Part shown: positions 41,001 through 53,465 of the stretch, one piece after another
Layout of the letters: every line of letters starts with the position of its first letter
How positions within the stretch are numbered: position 1 is the stretch's first letter
Source: Lactarius indigo
Lineage: Eukaryota; Basidiomycota; Agaricomycetes; Russulales; Russulaceae
NCBI GenBank assembly: GCA_025766275.1
Contig: JAFKAC010000035.1
Location: forward strand, 310,001-374,000
DNA length: 64,000 nt
Direction of reading: 5' to 3'
Made by a program: the position numbers and the translations under genes
Notes under the pieces: model-generated
What the model was told of the DNA's origin: nothing
The model's database searches: none
Seen by the model: the letters and a program-made list of their open reading frames with translations, nothing else

Positions 41001-43731
41001 GCGCTATTATCACGCCATCTTCCTCCATCACCTCTGCATAGTTTATGATGGCCTTTGTGAGCCATATATTGTTGAATATTGATCTTTTTGGTATGAACCC
41101 GGTCTGGTCCGGGTGGATGATTTTGTGGATCGGTTTTACTAGTTGGAGAGCCATTAATTTTGTAAGTATTTTGTAGTCCGTGTTTAGCAGGGTTATCGGC
41201 CTGTAATTCCCGATGTCTGTTCGGTCTTTCTTCTTATATATTGGGCACATCCACCCCTGTGCGAAGTCCATTCTTGTGTCTACTCTGTATGTTTGGATGT
41301 CGGTGAAGAGTTCCGTAAGGACTCCTAGTATGTCGAAACCCTTTTTCCTTTCGATGACTGCTACGTCGTGGCGTGATTTCAGTTCTTTCCATAGTTCGTA
41401 TGGGCATCCGTCTAGGCCAGACGCGGTGCCGTTCTTTGACAGCCGTAGTGCCTCTCCAACTTGGGCATAGGATGTCGACCAGTCTGTGTTCGCTGCTTCC
41501 TCGTCCGTCAGTCTCTGACTTCCTGGGACTTCCCTCAGTGCCGTCTCAATTTTCTCTAAGTACTCCCTGTCATCGTCTGGTAGGGTGATGTCTTTCGTTT
41601 GCAGGCTTTCGTGGAAGTCCCGTGTGAGTTTGGTCATTCTCCTCGTGTCGCGTTCGTACCTGACTGGGCTGGAGTCAGGTACTTTCAGGTGGTATATCAG
41701 ATCTCTTGGCTTCCTGTCCTTGTTCATTGCTGACCAAATTCCGCCCAGGACTTCACCGTGGTTCGATATGATTGCTCTCGTGTGGTCTTGTTTGTCTCAC
41801 GTTTGGATGTGTTCCAGGTGTTCAAGTTCGCTCGCTAGGTGTGCTTCATTTGTCCTCAGGGTTTCGTTGTTGTCTAGCTCCGGGTTGTCCGTCAGGCTTT
41901 TTCTCTCGTGTTCTATGGCGCTTATCTTCTTTGTGAGTCATCTTCTCGATTCCTTGCAGTGTTTTTTGGCTATCGCTTTTGTGTCTTGTTTGAAGACGTG
42001 CCAGAGTGTCTGAGGGGTTTCTACCTCGCATGGGACGTTGTCTCTCACCAGCCTGAGTAGGTCTGCTTGGAGGCACTTCCCTCTTTCGATTATTGGGTCC
42101 GTCAGTTCCTCGTGTTTTATTTCCGAGGCATGGATTGCGTCCCTACCGGTGCCTATGTACGGGGCATGCGATGGTGCGTATCTGACTGATACCATCCAGT
42201 GGTCCGTTGGGACTGAGGTCTGGTGGGTGCTCCACTCATAGGTCGTCTTTGCCGCCTCCGACGAGGTGTAAATCCTGTCAATCCGGGATTTAATCAGTCG
42301 GCCATTGATCGTTGCTCAGTAGGAGAAGCATCGGTCATGTGGGAAGGTGTGGTGCCAGGTGTCCTGCAAGTCAAGACATTGTCTGAGGTTTCGGAGGGCC
42401 GTGATTGCGGTGGTGTTATCGTTGTGTGCCGGGGCTCTGTCTATTGGGTCCTCCGTCAGGTTGAAGTCGCCCATCATAAAGTCCGGGCGTCGTAGGCCCT
42501 TGGATCTCCTCTTCTGGTCTAGGTTTTCCCAGAATGGTTGATGGTCGTTCTTATTGTTCGGTGCGTATACGTTTATTAGGACAATCTCATCATTTCCATG
42601 CCATTTAAATTTTATTGCCAGTGCTCTTCCCTTTTCCAGTTCGAAGGATGTCATGTCAGCCAGTGCTATGAGGGATCTATTTATTGCAAAGGCGACACCC
42701 GCGGACGTGCGCGGGCCTGTTTCGAGCTGGGAATTTATTATTGTCAGTCTCTTGCCGAAGCACTCGTGTACGGAGTGTAGGAGATCATTATCGAGGTGCG
42801 TTTCCTGATGAACAGCACAGTAGAAGGGCATACTCACAGAGTGCAAAGGTGTCTGTGGTGAGATATGCTAGAGTGCTTGAAGCAGCAACAGGGGGTCAGG
42901 CAAGTGAAGCAAGAGATTATCTGGCACACAAACAGTGAGAACTGATAATGTTACATTGGAGTGAAGGAAGCTTACCTGGCACACAAACAGTGAGAACTGA
43001 TGTGGACCAGGAGCGTACATGGTACTCTACTTATACTCCTACAGAGGGTGACAGTAGTACAAGGTAAGTAACGCTAGTCACAGAATACAAGGGTGCTATT
43101 GTTCTACAAAGGGACAAGAGAGTGGACGCTTTGAGAACAAGGGAAAGGAGAACAAGGAGAGTCCAGAACTAGATGATATCATACTGACATCATAATAAAG
43201 ATAATACCAAGTAAAGAACAAAGGGAAGTACAAAAACGTTATACAACGCAGAGTCCGGATGTATGATGTCATAGAAGTACAGTGATGTCATAGATGACGC
43301 AATGGTAAGTCCAGATTGTACAGATCAAACAGTATCTAATCTACAAGTCCTGTATATCTAATCTAAAGCAGTCCGTGCTGCAAGTCCGGTCCATACGAGC
43401 CACTAAGTGCGCAAGGGTCACTTATCAACATTTCCTGTAGTGCCAGGATCGCTATTTTGTTTTTGTTCATAGTTTGGTATATGGTCGACCACTTTTCAAT
43501 TCCAGTCATGTTGCTGGCCGGCGCGGCGTAGCCGTTCATGTTCAGTGATGTGATCTTTATGTTCACTTTTAGCGTCTGGTTTTTCGGTTTATGATTTATA
43601 TTGTAGTTATCCCCTTGTATGGGGGGGTACCAGTGGGTACCTAGGGGGGCACCGTAAGTGCGTGACTCATTGGCATGCCTCTGGCTAGGAGGGCGCGGCA
43701 CAGCCTGGGGTGGGGGTGGAACACGTATCAT
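38038..43731 (-). pseudogene. LINE ORF2: endonuclease-RT-RNase H
   Basis: ATG at 43731 leads to an apurinic-type endonuclease (ITSLNMNGYA, LALQE; then LDNDLLHSVHECF after the solo LTR; FMMGDFNL; SRIDRIY). RT follows with NYRPITLLNTDYKI, DQEKAYDKI and SLFADDTLL, then RNase H (EAYTDGSCSN, ELAAVIAA, KGHQGNLGNKESDKLA), and a Cys-His motif (CATCGTTEAMDHILLGC). The frame ends at TGA 38038-38040. Premature TGA codons occur near 42316, 41937, 41799 and 38312; several fit CGA to TGA. The 1138-residue block 38311-41727 is otherwise continuous. Confidence 0.9.
42806..43430 (-). mobile_element. Solo LTR, family X copy 2, inside LINE ORF2
   Basis: The 625-bp LTR (plus strand TGATGAACAG to TTATCAACA) is flanked by TTTCC at 42801-42805 and 43431-43435. 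It is the same family as 9870-10484. It splits the endonuclease coding sequence between LALQE and LDNDLL. Confidence 0.92.
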
Positions 43732-43858
43732 TGGGGTCTGTGGGTGGGCACTCCTCGGTTTATATACATCGTGAGGCGCTTGTCATTTTATATACATTTT
43801 ATGGGGGTTAAGCCGGCCATGCGAGGTAAATCTACATGGGTGGCTGACTTTGTGTATT

Positions 43859-45671
43859 CTAATTACGGGAGGGAAACTTCGCTGGCTGGGGGCACTGGGC
43901 TGTGGCGAAGAAACCTGCGTTTTGTCGCTTGAGGGGTTCCCCGCTCGTGTCTCTGGTCGGGCTGTTCCATCCTGTTACGCTTGGGAAGGGGCACAGTCCT
44001 CTCGGGTGGTCAGTCCCATGGCAGCATGTGCATACGTACAGTGTGTGTTGCGGGGTACCTTGGCCCTGCATGGAGGACGTGTACGGCTGTTCAATGAGGA
44101 AGGATCTCAGTCTTTTCCAGATTTCGTCGTGGGATATCTGGCCACTGTCCGCGTAGATGTTGAAACGCGGGTTTAGTGTGTTCCCCGCCTCCTTAATGTC
44201 GAGCCTTGCAAGGTTCATTGTGCTGAGGAAGTGGTCTATTTCGCCGGCGACTCTCACCTTCTCGCTTCCTGGGACGGCGTGTGTCAGTGAGTCCGCAAAG
44301 TTTTGCGTGTTCTCGCTCTCCCACACCTCCTTGATGATGGGGAAAATGTCTCTTGTTGAGGTGGTGATAAAGCCCCTGAGCGTGAACAGGAAGGTTGGGC
44401 ACGTCGGAGCGAAGGGGGAGACCCGGAATGTGATGATGCGCAAGGACCAGACTCTATGGCGTAGGAGGAGTTCTGCCTGTTCGTTTGTGATGTTGTAGAC
44501 TAGGAAGGAGGCTGCATTCGGTACTCGGTCAGATTTCCTCACCCTCATTAGGTTCGGTCTTGGGGCCGCAACACTGGCCTCTTGTGCGTTGGTTATCTCG
44601 GCTACTGCAGTCAGTATCCTAGCCCGAATGTAATCGTGAGAGTCCGCGTCCCTCGCTTCCGTGTCAAAGGGGATCGCCAGAAGCTTTGCTCCTGGGTGTG
44701 CGTCCCATTCCTCGACCAATTTGCGGTCGATGTTGTCGAAAGGTGCAGTGGGGTGAGCGTCTTGGATCAGTGGCATCGGGCCTGGGGTGTATTTGTCCAG
44801 GGCGTTCTTCACGGGGGCTCTACCTGACCTGTCAGAGATGTCGTTGTCCACTTGTTCGAGACGTGCAGAGATCATGGACGTCTTCAGGATGGGGGTGGTT
44901 GCGTTTGCGTGGAGGTGTAGCCCCAGCGCGTTTTGGGTGGGGGTGGAGGGTGATCCAAAGCATGGTGGGGGGGGGGGGTACCGGGGTCATCTCGACATCC
45001 TGTTGGATGTTCGGGGATGCACGGGGGGTGTTCACGGTCGTCCTTGGGTACGGCGTTGGGGATGCGGGCGGGGTCGGGGACCTTTCGTTGAGATGCAGGG
45101 GGAGTACCATAGGAGGGGGGGTCCCTCCGGGGTCCGACTGGGGATAGGGCGTCGCCAGGCTAGGTTGCGTCAGGGGGGGGGGTGCTTAGGATCATTGGCA
45201 CAGTCGGCATCACTGGGGTGGATGGTGGTGGGGGAGGAGGGATGGAGGTCTCACTACCTGGTCCAGGAGCCTCGGGCAGCTCCTGTGTGTGCGCATGGGT
45301 AGCTGGAGGGTTGCGTTGCGTCAGAGGGGGGGAGTTCAGGGCAGCTTGGGTCGTCAGCGTCACCGTGGTGGTCTGCAGTGGGGGTGGGGGGGGGAGCATG
45401 GCGTTGCCACCCTCTGGCGCGGTCGGGGGGTCCTCCGTCTGGGGGGGGTTCTCTTGGATGTGGGTTAGCTTGTACTTGGATGACGGTCCAATGGTGACTC
45501 ACTATTTTTCTTTTTGTTTTTTCCCTTCCGGGCATCCGCCGCGCTCGCGGCTGGTCCGCTCGAGGCCGCTACACGTGCGGCTGTGGTGGACTTTTCTCTA
45601 GTGGTCGGCTCTGAGCTTGGCTCCACGGTGGCGAGGTCCGAGGCATGGGTTGGTTGGTTAGTCTGAGCCAT
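43859..45671 (-). pseudogene. LINE ORF1 (gag-like RNA-binding protein)
   Basis: The main block, 338 residues at 44875-43859, ends in a Cys/His motif (CTCCHGTDHPRGLCPF), as in LINE ORF1 zinc knuckles. The upstream part starts MAQTNQPTHASDLATVEPSS at 45671 and continues as a Pro/Thr-rich low-complexity region in shifting frames at C-runs near 44970, 45175 and 45510. Known ORF1 proteins package LINE RNA. The frame breaks suggest inactivation, though homopolymer sequencing error is possible. Confidence 0.7.
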
Positions 45672-46754
45672 CTGGAGGAATAGACGATGGGATGTTGCAT
45701 ACCTAGGGGGGTCTTTTTAAGGAGCTTTTTCCCTGTCGGTCTGGTCTGGGGGGGGGGATACTGCGGCTTTGCGTAGTAGGTGACTGGATGTGGACTAGGA
45801 TGGTGGCATTGTGGTTGGGATGAAACGAGGGGTCAGTCCCTTGTTGCGACAGGTGGGTGTTAGTCGCCTTGGGGGGTATCGCATGGGGCAGCTCACTTGG
45901 TGGGTCTGTGAGGGGTCCATTCAAGGTCTTGTGTTCGTTTGTGTTCGTGGGGGGGTCGCATCGCTATGGCTTGTGGATGGGCGTGTTGGCATTGCTGGGC
46001 AGAGTGGTGCAGTTTCAGGGTGTGGTCTTCTCGCGTCTTTCCTTCCGTATTTTCTTCTTTTTTAATCTTATTATTATTTTCTTTATTCAGGGGGGGCGTA
46101 CCTTGGGGGCCAGTCGCGGTCTCTAGTGTTGGCGTCCAGTGGGGTTTGCCTTGCTTTCACACGCCCTGTTTTTTTTTTTTTTTTTTTTTTTTGGCTCTAT
46201 TGGGTGTAAAGGGGGGGTAGGGGGGCCGGTTCCATACGGCCAGGGTTGATCGAATGTTGATCAATGGCTACATTGGGGGGGGTGTACTTGGTTAGTCATT
46301 TGTGTTTTTTGTGGGGGTCCGTCGCACCCATATGTGTTCTCGCTCTCACTTTTTCCTTTTTTTCCCTTTTTTCTTTTTTCTTTTTTCTTTTTTTTTTTTT
46401 TTTTTTTTTTCTCTTTTTCTTCCACTTGGTGTTGTCCCCCTAGGGGCTCAGAAGGTTTCTTGTCGGTCAAGGGGGGGTCGCTTGGGGTGTATTGGGGCGT
46501 GCATTCTTTGTGAGTTCGCTCTCCTACCCTCTCTGGCTAGTCTAGATTTTTGTTTCTGTCTGTCTCCTCGGTGCGCGTGCGGCTCGTGTGTCTAGTATTT
46601 TCATATTTGGTACATCATGTGTCTCGGTGTGCGGTGGGTGGGCCACCTGTGAGTGAGGGCGGAGGCTCTCCAGCATCCAGCCCATCCTTGCCCCCGGCAT
46701 ACCGTGGGAGAAACCGTACCATGGTGGTGGTTATGGTACAAGGAGCCCCCCCAT
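45672..46754 (-). other. LINE 5' UTR
   Basis: This is about 1.1 kb between ORF1 and the right-hand target duplication. It has many C-runs and long A-runs on the minus strand (plus-strand T tracts at 46169-46192 and 46381-46410). No gene is seen. Confidence 0.6.
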
Positions 46755-47085
46755 GAAGTCTTTGATACAAGAGCTCAGGCGTTCAGCGATGATATAAGCG
46801 TGATTTGTCATGGAAATCAAATAATGTATGGTCACAGTCACATCCCGACCAAGCCAGTCGAGCCTGACAACGAAAAAAATGGGTCCATACCCGTTTTTTT
46901 TTTTGGCAGGGCGGTCGGGTGCGACCTTGCCACGGTCAGGTGCGACAAATTGCACCAAACGGTCATGTTGCGGGGACCAACAAATAAAAAACAAATCTTT
47001 TTTTTTGGCTGATGCCGGGCCCGACAAACCGTGCACCGGACGGGCTCTAAATAATTCGTTCATTCGCTGTTCGCAATACCGCCTA

Positions 47086-47711
47086 TTACTGCTTGCGCCT
47101 CCACTTGTCATAGTACTCAAGTGTGACGCTCGCCAAGAAGCACGGAATTCCCTGTTCAATCTCGACCCAGTTCCACATGAGCTGCAGCAACTCCAGCAGA
47201 CCACCCTCGCCCTGCGCGACTAGCTGCAAGCATACCTCTCCTCTACCTCCATCCTTCGGAGAAGGCTGGAATATGAACGTGGCTCCGGGGTCGTACTGCG
47301 ACGTGACACGCACCTGTCCATTATCGTAGAACGCGAGCTTGACACCAAAGGTCATTGAGAGCGCCTTGCGAAACTCAGTCGTCTTGCCCGCGAACACCTG
47401 TCGCAGGCGGAGCATGTGCTTATCGCGCTGCTTGAGCTCCGCCTCGAGCTGCGCCCTTTCCTCGCACACCGCTGTCCATCCTGCGTGCGGCACTAGCACC
47501 AGCTGCCCCTCGCCATTTGTGTCCGGGTCAGGGTTGGTGGGCGGGTTTTTGAGCGCGAAGAGGTGCTGGAGGAGTGCCGTATTCTCGGATTTGAGCAGGT
47601 CGAGCACAGCCTGTCGTAGATCGAGCCAGTTCTGTGCAGGGTTCGTGCAGAGAGCGAGAGAACGCGCACGCCAGACGCCACGTGCCATCCTGCGCCAACC
47701 TCGCCGCGCAA
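47086..47711 (-). pseudogene. Mad1 C-terminal fragment
   Basis: The minus strand reads NPAQNWLDLRQAVLDLLKSE, then LEAELKQRDKHMLRLRQVF, TEFRKALSMTFGVKLAFYDN, GQVRVTSQYDPGATFIFQ and the end IPCFLASVTLEYYDKW. This is the C-terminal globular domain of the spindle checkpoint protein Mad1, preceded by coiled coil. Upstream, EVGAGWHVASGVRVLSLS lies in another frame, so there is a frameshift near 47650. The roughly 500 N-terminal residues expected of Mad1 are absent. The last 200 codons are still open, so the break is either young or the fragment is expressed. It abuts an F-box remnant. Confidence 0.8.
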
Positions 47712-47798
47712 GTCAAAGAACGGGAATCAGGGAAGGGAAGCACATGGGTGGAGGCGACGTACCTCGGCATGCCTCTTGCAGAGGGTGCTTCTCGTCGG

Positions 47799-47969
47799 TT
47801 AGATTGTCACACAGGGCGTGGATGCGATCACAGAAAGGATGCGGAAAGCAAGGGGCGTGGCAGCGGCACAGAAAGTGCGGCAAGTGGTCCACACATGGTG
47901 CAAGTCATGGACGTCATCGACCTGTTCGAAAATGGCGGTTAGGATCTCGAGAGGGAGGCGAGTGGTCAT
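47799..47969 (-). pseudogene. F-box remnant
   Basis: ATG at 47969 reads MTTRLPLEILTAIFEQVDDV, HVWTTCRTFCAAATPLAFRI and stops at 47799-47801. It is the same family as 16433-15290 but cut after the F-box. It lies 1.75 kb downstream of NLR2, mirroring the F-box pseudogene downstream of NLR1. Confidence 0.7.
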
Positions 47970-47990
47970 GCTGCTCGTGTGGCCATCCAC

Positions 47991-49700
47991 TCGAACTGGG
48001 AATCGTTTTTTTCAAGTAAGCAAGTGGCGTTTCGCAAACCTCCGACAATATATTTGCCAAAACCTCAAGCCTGCGGCCCGTGGCCCGCCATCAAACTCAA
48101 ACTCACCCAACCCCGTCAACTACTGTAGGGTCCCTCAATCGCTGTCCCAATGGAATCATATCACGGGAGATCTGATGGCAGCTCGGCATTCAGTAAGGTC
48201 CTGAGGTTGTCCGTGAAGATAGTTTCAGGAATCTGGGTGGTGAAACTGCGTCCTATTAGGCACGTGGAAATGTCCTGGACCTCACTGGCAAGCTCACCGA
48301 TATACTATACTCTAATTATCCGTTTAGGTACTATCCCTGTCATAATGGATGAACCGAGTGAAAATAAATAAATAACGTATTCTAAAGCTCTAAGGCGCAT
48401 ATACAAGTGTCGCTAAGTGGTCAGGTCATTTGGACCTCTCCTCCCAAACAAGATCGCCTTTTATCCAAGCTTCTATCACGACTCTCGCTGTCAACACCAG
48501 ATATTCTTTTCTCCCGCGGTGTTGCCAAGAAACCCGTGAGAACTGGAGGTCAGACGCACGTAGACGTATCGCATACACTCCCTCCAATAAAAATTAAAAA
48601 GAGCGACGCACGCTACAGGAATGACTTCATGTATCACACCAGCCGACTCACATCCCCCAGTAAACGACCCGACGAGTTCTCACCAACGCTCCATACTTAC
48701 TACCCCAGCACGGTACACCCTTGAAAGAACTCCTGTAGGACGTCTTCGGCCCACAGCTCGACCACGATCACTGCAGGGCGGGTGGTGAACACAGTCCACA
48801 ACAAGCGGCGCATCTGGGACATCAGCGCTGACCACGTCGACATGGTGCAGCATGGAGAAAGCCCATCGAGAGCTTTCACAGTAACGGTGGTGGATGCAGA
48901 GGGGGAGAGGTGATTCTTGTGCAGAAGCCATACGAGCGCTAAATGTCCATGGCCGTACGATTGCACAGGGAAGGTGCTCAGGGTGAGTGCAAAGAGTCCA
49001 GCTCCTACCCATTCCGAAAGGAAATAAGGAATCAGAGTTTTAGGACGTGCGCCTGGCCGAGCTTCCCATAGTCGAACAGGTCACGATGTCTCTCAGGGAA
49101 GTGTTGTTGTTGCAACACCGGAGATAGAAACTCGACACCGAAAAATCAAGTACGTGGTGTAGCAGGGACACCGCATCCGTCAAAGTGAATCGCGAAGAAA
49201 CTGCTCTTCGAGAGTCACTACCTTGCTCTTCATTTTAGGTTCGGAGTGGCGCTGTAATGGGGGACTGGTGCCTGGTGGAGGAAAACAAATAGCAATGGGC
49301 GAAGGCACGGAGTGCTTCTCGATCCGGGATGAGAAGTTTGCCGCTTTGCGTTTCCGAGACAAGGTCAGCGGGTGGGATGAGCCCGGGCCCTCCCAGAGCA
49401 AGCTGATGAAGGTCGGAAAACATAGGGTTCATCATCTATCCACGCAATTACTGGGTGTGGCAGGCAGGCGAAATAAAATTGTTCTTGAACCGGTCAAGAG
49501 CTTAGGTGATGCGCAGCACAAAGAAGAGGAACGAACACGTGCTACCTTGTACTGGGTTCACTCAAAAACCAACCGATGCTCCATGTCACTGCTCCTTTGT
49601 TGCTTCCACAGAGACCAGAACTGATTCCAAGTGTGACCATACGAAAACCTGCAGAAAGGAATTCCATACTATCACAGTGACTTGACATACATTTATGCAA
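47991..49700. other. Spacer between F-box remnant and NLR2
   Basis: Short open frames occur on both strands, the longest being 133 codons at 49223-49624 (plus) and 110 codons at 48680-49012 (minus). Neither has a recognisable domain, and no repeats were found. The last part resembles the NLR1 downstream flank around CTTGACATAC. Confidence 0.5.
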
Positions 49701-49718
49701 CATATAGTACACTATTTA

Positions 49719-52700
49719 TTACCCACCATGCTCTGTCAACATCTGTTTGATTTCCCCACTTGACGTGACCTGGAATGGGGTTTTTCCTTCCTTGTTCTTG
49801 GCATCTGCACTCGCGCCACAGTCGAGCAGTACGTGGACGATCTTTGTTTTGTATTCGGATGACGCTGCGTGCAATGGAGTCCACCCGTCTTTGTCTTCGG
49901 CATTTGGGTTCGCGTCGTGGTCGAGCAGGAGTCGCACGATCTCTGTTCTGGGATAACGGGACCACACCTCGTGCAATGGGGTTCTTCCATCCTTATTCTT
50001 GGAGTCTGCATTCGCGCCACGGTCGAGAAGCAAGCGTACAATCTCTTTTTTGCCGTCGGACGACGCCTCGTGCAATGGGGTCGTTCCATCCTCCGTCTTG
50101 GAGTCTACGTGTGCACCGAGGTCGAGCAGCAGGCACACAATCTCTGCGTTGCCTGCGGATGACGCTAAGTGCAACGGGGTCCATCCTTCCTTGTCTGAAG
50201 CATTTGCGTTTGCACCGTGGTCGAGCAGCAGGCGTACAACATTGAGGCTCCCATAACGTGATGCTTGATGTAAAGGCGTCGAGTATTCCTTATCTTGTGC
50301 GCTGATTTCCGCGCCATGTTCGAGTAGTAGCTGCGCGATCTCCACGTGACCACGATCTGATGCCTCATGCAATGGAGTAAGGCCTTGGTCGTCCGCAGTG
50401 TTGACGGGTACGTTGTGCTGCAGTAGCATCCGAACAACCTCTAGGGATCCACAAGATGCGGCTAAATGAATCGGAGTCAGAAGACCAAAGTCCCGGGAAT
50501 TCGCATCTGCGCCATGGTCGAGTAGCCACCGCGCGACTTCGATACCTCCATTCAACGACGCATCATGTAGTAGAGTCCGATCAAAGTGATCATAGATAAC
50601 ATCCACAGCTGCGCCATGTCGGTATAATAGCTCAGCCACATCGAAGTGTCTCTTGTTCAATGCCGCTGCCAGTGGACTGTGATTACAACCACCCCTCGCA
50701 TTGACTTGCTCGGGATGCTCGACGATGATCCGCGCTGCCAGGTCATGAAACCCGCACAACGAAGCATAATACAGAGGAGATCCACAATTTTGGAGTTCTC
50801 CGAAGTTATTCCTAGGATCGTCGATGTTGTACAACCGGAGCCACGCGTTGAAATGTAGTTTGGTCTGGTCAAAAAGGAGTCGCATCCCATCTTTAATCCG
50901 TGACGACACATTTCCGAACTGCGCATGCTCCACCCAATGTCGACTGGCATATCTCGCTAACGGAAACCTATCTTCGACCTGCCTATTGCTGGCGCTGCCG
51001 TCCAACTGAAGTAGTGTTCCCAAGCAAGCTTGCGTGAGAGTCGTGTGTGCGGAATCGGGAGTGATATGAAAGTACGAAGCGTCTCCTTTAGAATTCGCAA
51101 GCCGGTCGGAAGTCAAGAATTCTTTCACCGAAAAATGCGTGAACTGGATCACCCGGGAACCACCATCGTTCACTTCGGTGATCAAGCTCGAGCAAGTAGA
51201 CAGAACAGCTCGTCGTCGATCCTCCTGTCGCCAGTCCTCCTTCAGCTTCGGCGTCGCTCCTTCGGCCACTTCAAAGTCGAGCGCGAGTATTTCTGCCAGC
51301 TCCTCGATACGCAGCGGACGAGCGGCCACGGTGAGACATTGTAACAAACGATGAGCGTGGTCTTGGTTGGCCATCCCGATCTCCTTCAACACCCGCTCAT
51401 ATGTCTCGTCCAATGATTTCGGTAATTCGTTCAGCGTGCGCCGGATGCTTTGCGGAAGGCAATGTTGCAACACTTCCAGCTGACAAAATACCCATCGAAA
51501 CCTGTCATAAAGTCAGTATAACCGTCGTCACCATCCTTGAACACGCTTACATTCCATCGGCTCTATCCGTGAGCGTCTCAATAACAAGTTCTCTGTCCTT
51601 CTCCCTCCATCTCCTCATCGCCGTATCTGAGTCCGCATACACCACAGATCGAATATAGTCTTCAATATCCTTCTTTTGTCCGCTTTCCTCGTGGATTGAG
51701 ACCGAGTGAAACGCTTGCGGCTCAAGCGCGGCCCGGATGTCGTCCTCCAGACAGCTGGTAATGCATATATGGAAATCTGACAGTCGGAGGCCGACAAGGT
51801 CCTTTATGAGATCGAGCACCTGTTTGCGGTCGGGTGGAACTCCAGAGGTGTTGGGGCATTCGTCTAGCGCGTCTATGATGATGTAGATTGGACCGAGGCC
51901 AGGTAGCACGAGCATCACTTTAAGACACCCAATCAACGTGCTAGTGCTGGGCTCATGCGTGCCATCATCATGTGCCTTGTAAACACGGGAGAGTATGTCG
52001 CAACAGATATCGGAACGAGCGGAGAGCTGTGTAAGAAGCGAGGGAAGCAAGTTGCGGATGTTTCGTTTATCGGCGTCCTTGAAATCGAAATAGAAATACG
52101 CCATCAACGCCAGTCCAGCCTCCCGCAATGCCGTGATGTCTTGGATGATCGCGGAGCTGGTTTGTGGTGTAAGCTGCTGAGGGGTGAACGCGACGAATGA
52201 TAACGAACCAGAGGATACTCTTCCCTGAGCCCGCTAGAACCGTTAGACGCGATCAATATCTGGGAAGAGGTGAAGGAACAGAAGGGCACACGTTTTCCGT
52301 GGATCCACAACAAGGATGTGGTCGGCTTGGTCTTCCATTGCACGAATAAACTTCCTTGGAAGAACCATGTTGCGGTGCCTTGATGTTGAATGGTGGATGC
52401 GAGGTTTTGATTAGTGGATGGGCCTGGCGGAGACAGCCACGCCCGGTGCTTCTTCCGTATCCGGCTCCCTGCAGTGGGACTTCAGTCAGCAAGCAAAAGT
52501 CGTGGGGCCTAAAGGACCACGAACGCTTTTCTTTGTCCATATAGTTTGCTGCCTGTTGTACTAGAGCGTTCGTTTCCAATGTCGTCGCTCTGATTACCTT
52601 GCCATCTAGCCCCTGCTGCATCAATCTATCCAGTCTGACCAACGCATCCTCGATATCCCTCCTTCCGCTCAATTTCTTCAGAAATCTCCCTGATCACCCA

Positions 52701-53397
52701 TCAGCAACGGGGTAACGTGGCAGCAGCATGGGCAGCAGGGATCGACTTACGCGCTCGTCCCTGCTTCATCTCCTTCGTCACAATCCCAAAAATTTCAAGA
52801 ACTTCGACCATTATCTTTACGCTGATATCCTTCATCGCCTCCGTCATCGGCACCGCACTATATTCCTCCAGCCGTCTCAAGAAGCTTTCGATCCGCTTGA
52901 AGATATTGATGAGCGTATCTTGGCTTGCAACGACATCTTTTGCCGCCTGTGTGGGTTCTGTATCAGGACAATTCAAGCAAGCGAAGTCCAGGATGATAGC
53001 TACCAGGAGAAGGACTCCAGCACCGTCGAAGATGACTTTCGCCGGTGAGAACACCTAACGATATGATATCAGAGGTAGATCGTAGAGGGATCGTCGGAAT
53101 GGCGCTCACCAATCTGACGCCCTCCCCAAGCGCCGAGGAACAAGTATATAGAACATTGACAGTTGGATTCAACCAGCTCGTCAACCTGTCATTGCCGGAT
53201 GTAGATTGCTGAAACTGTTGGACTTGAGTGCGGAGGATGGCCAGGGTGTCAGTGGGGGAGTTGAAGGTTTCTAACTGGACCATCAACGGATGCACGAGAA
53301 GGTCTTTCTTCGTCTTCTTTTTATAAGTGTCGAGGGAAGCGCAGAAGATGGCCTGTAAATTGGAGGAAGAGGAGGCTGTGGGAGGCGTCTGCGACAT
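49719..53397 (-). CDS. NLR2: STAND NTPase with NACHT and ankyrin repeats
   Basis: This paralog of NLR1 starts MSQTPPTASSSSNLQAIF at 53397. Exon 1 ends at 53110 and exon 2 begins at 53054. Splice positions match NLR1 except that the linker exon is shorter and one intron is gone (LDRLMQQGLDGKVIRATTLE reads straight through). Walker A (KPGSGKS) is again assembled across an intron; the NTPase part reads IIIDALDECP and the last exon, 51473-49719, holds about ten ankyrin repeats ending MLTEHGG. Near-identical repeat units suggest expansion or contraction of the array. The frame looks open throughout. Promoter function may have changed because TIR copy 3 sits 69 bp upstream of the ATG. Confidence 0.82.
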
Positions 53398-53465
53398 GGT
53401 AATAGCAGCGAGGAGAGGCGTCTGAAGGTGCTGCGATACTGGGAGACTAGGGCTGAGGGTAGGAA

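Larger units (their letters stand above)
37838..46754 (-). mobile_element. Full-length Tad1-like LINE
   Basis: The minus-strand non-LTR retrotransposon has a poly(A) tail (T run 37838-37856) and a 12-bp target duplication GAAGTCTTTGAT at 37826-37837 and 46755-46766. Order from 46754: about 1.1-kb 5' UTR, ORF1 (gag-like), ORF2 (endonuclease, RT, RNase H, zinc-finger tail), 3' UTR. A solo LTR lies in ORF2. ORF2 carries four in-frame TGA codons, so the copy is inactive. Confidence 0.92.
37281..47047. mobile_element. Candidate mariner-like non-autonomous element, split by the LINE
   Basis: GAGCCCGTCCGGTGCA at 37281-37296 is repeated inverted at 47032-47047 (TGCACCGGACGGGCTC), and both ends abut TA (37279-37280, 47048-47049). 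Without the LINE the element would be about 840 bp. TA flanks fit Tc1/mariner-type insertion. No transposase is seen and only about 16 bp of inverted repeat is clear. Confidence 0.5.

Noticed and set aside
44686..45302. Gly/Val-rich plus-strand frames
   Set aside because: They are antisense to the Pro-rich LINE ORF1, and their composition follows from C-rich coding on the other strand.
46169..46410. Long T tracts as separate retroposon tails
   Set aside because: They lie inside the LINE 5' UTR, and only the run at 37838-37856 abuts a target duplication.
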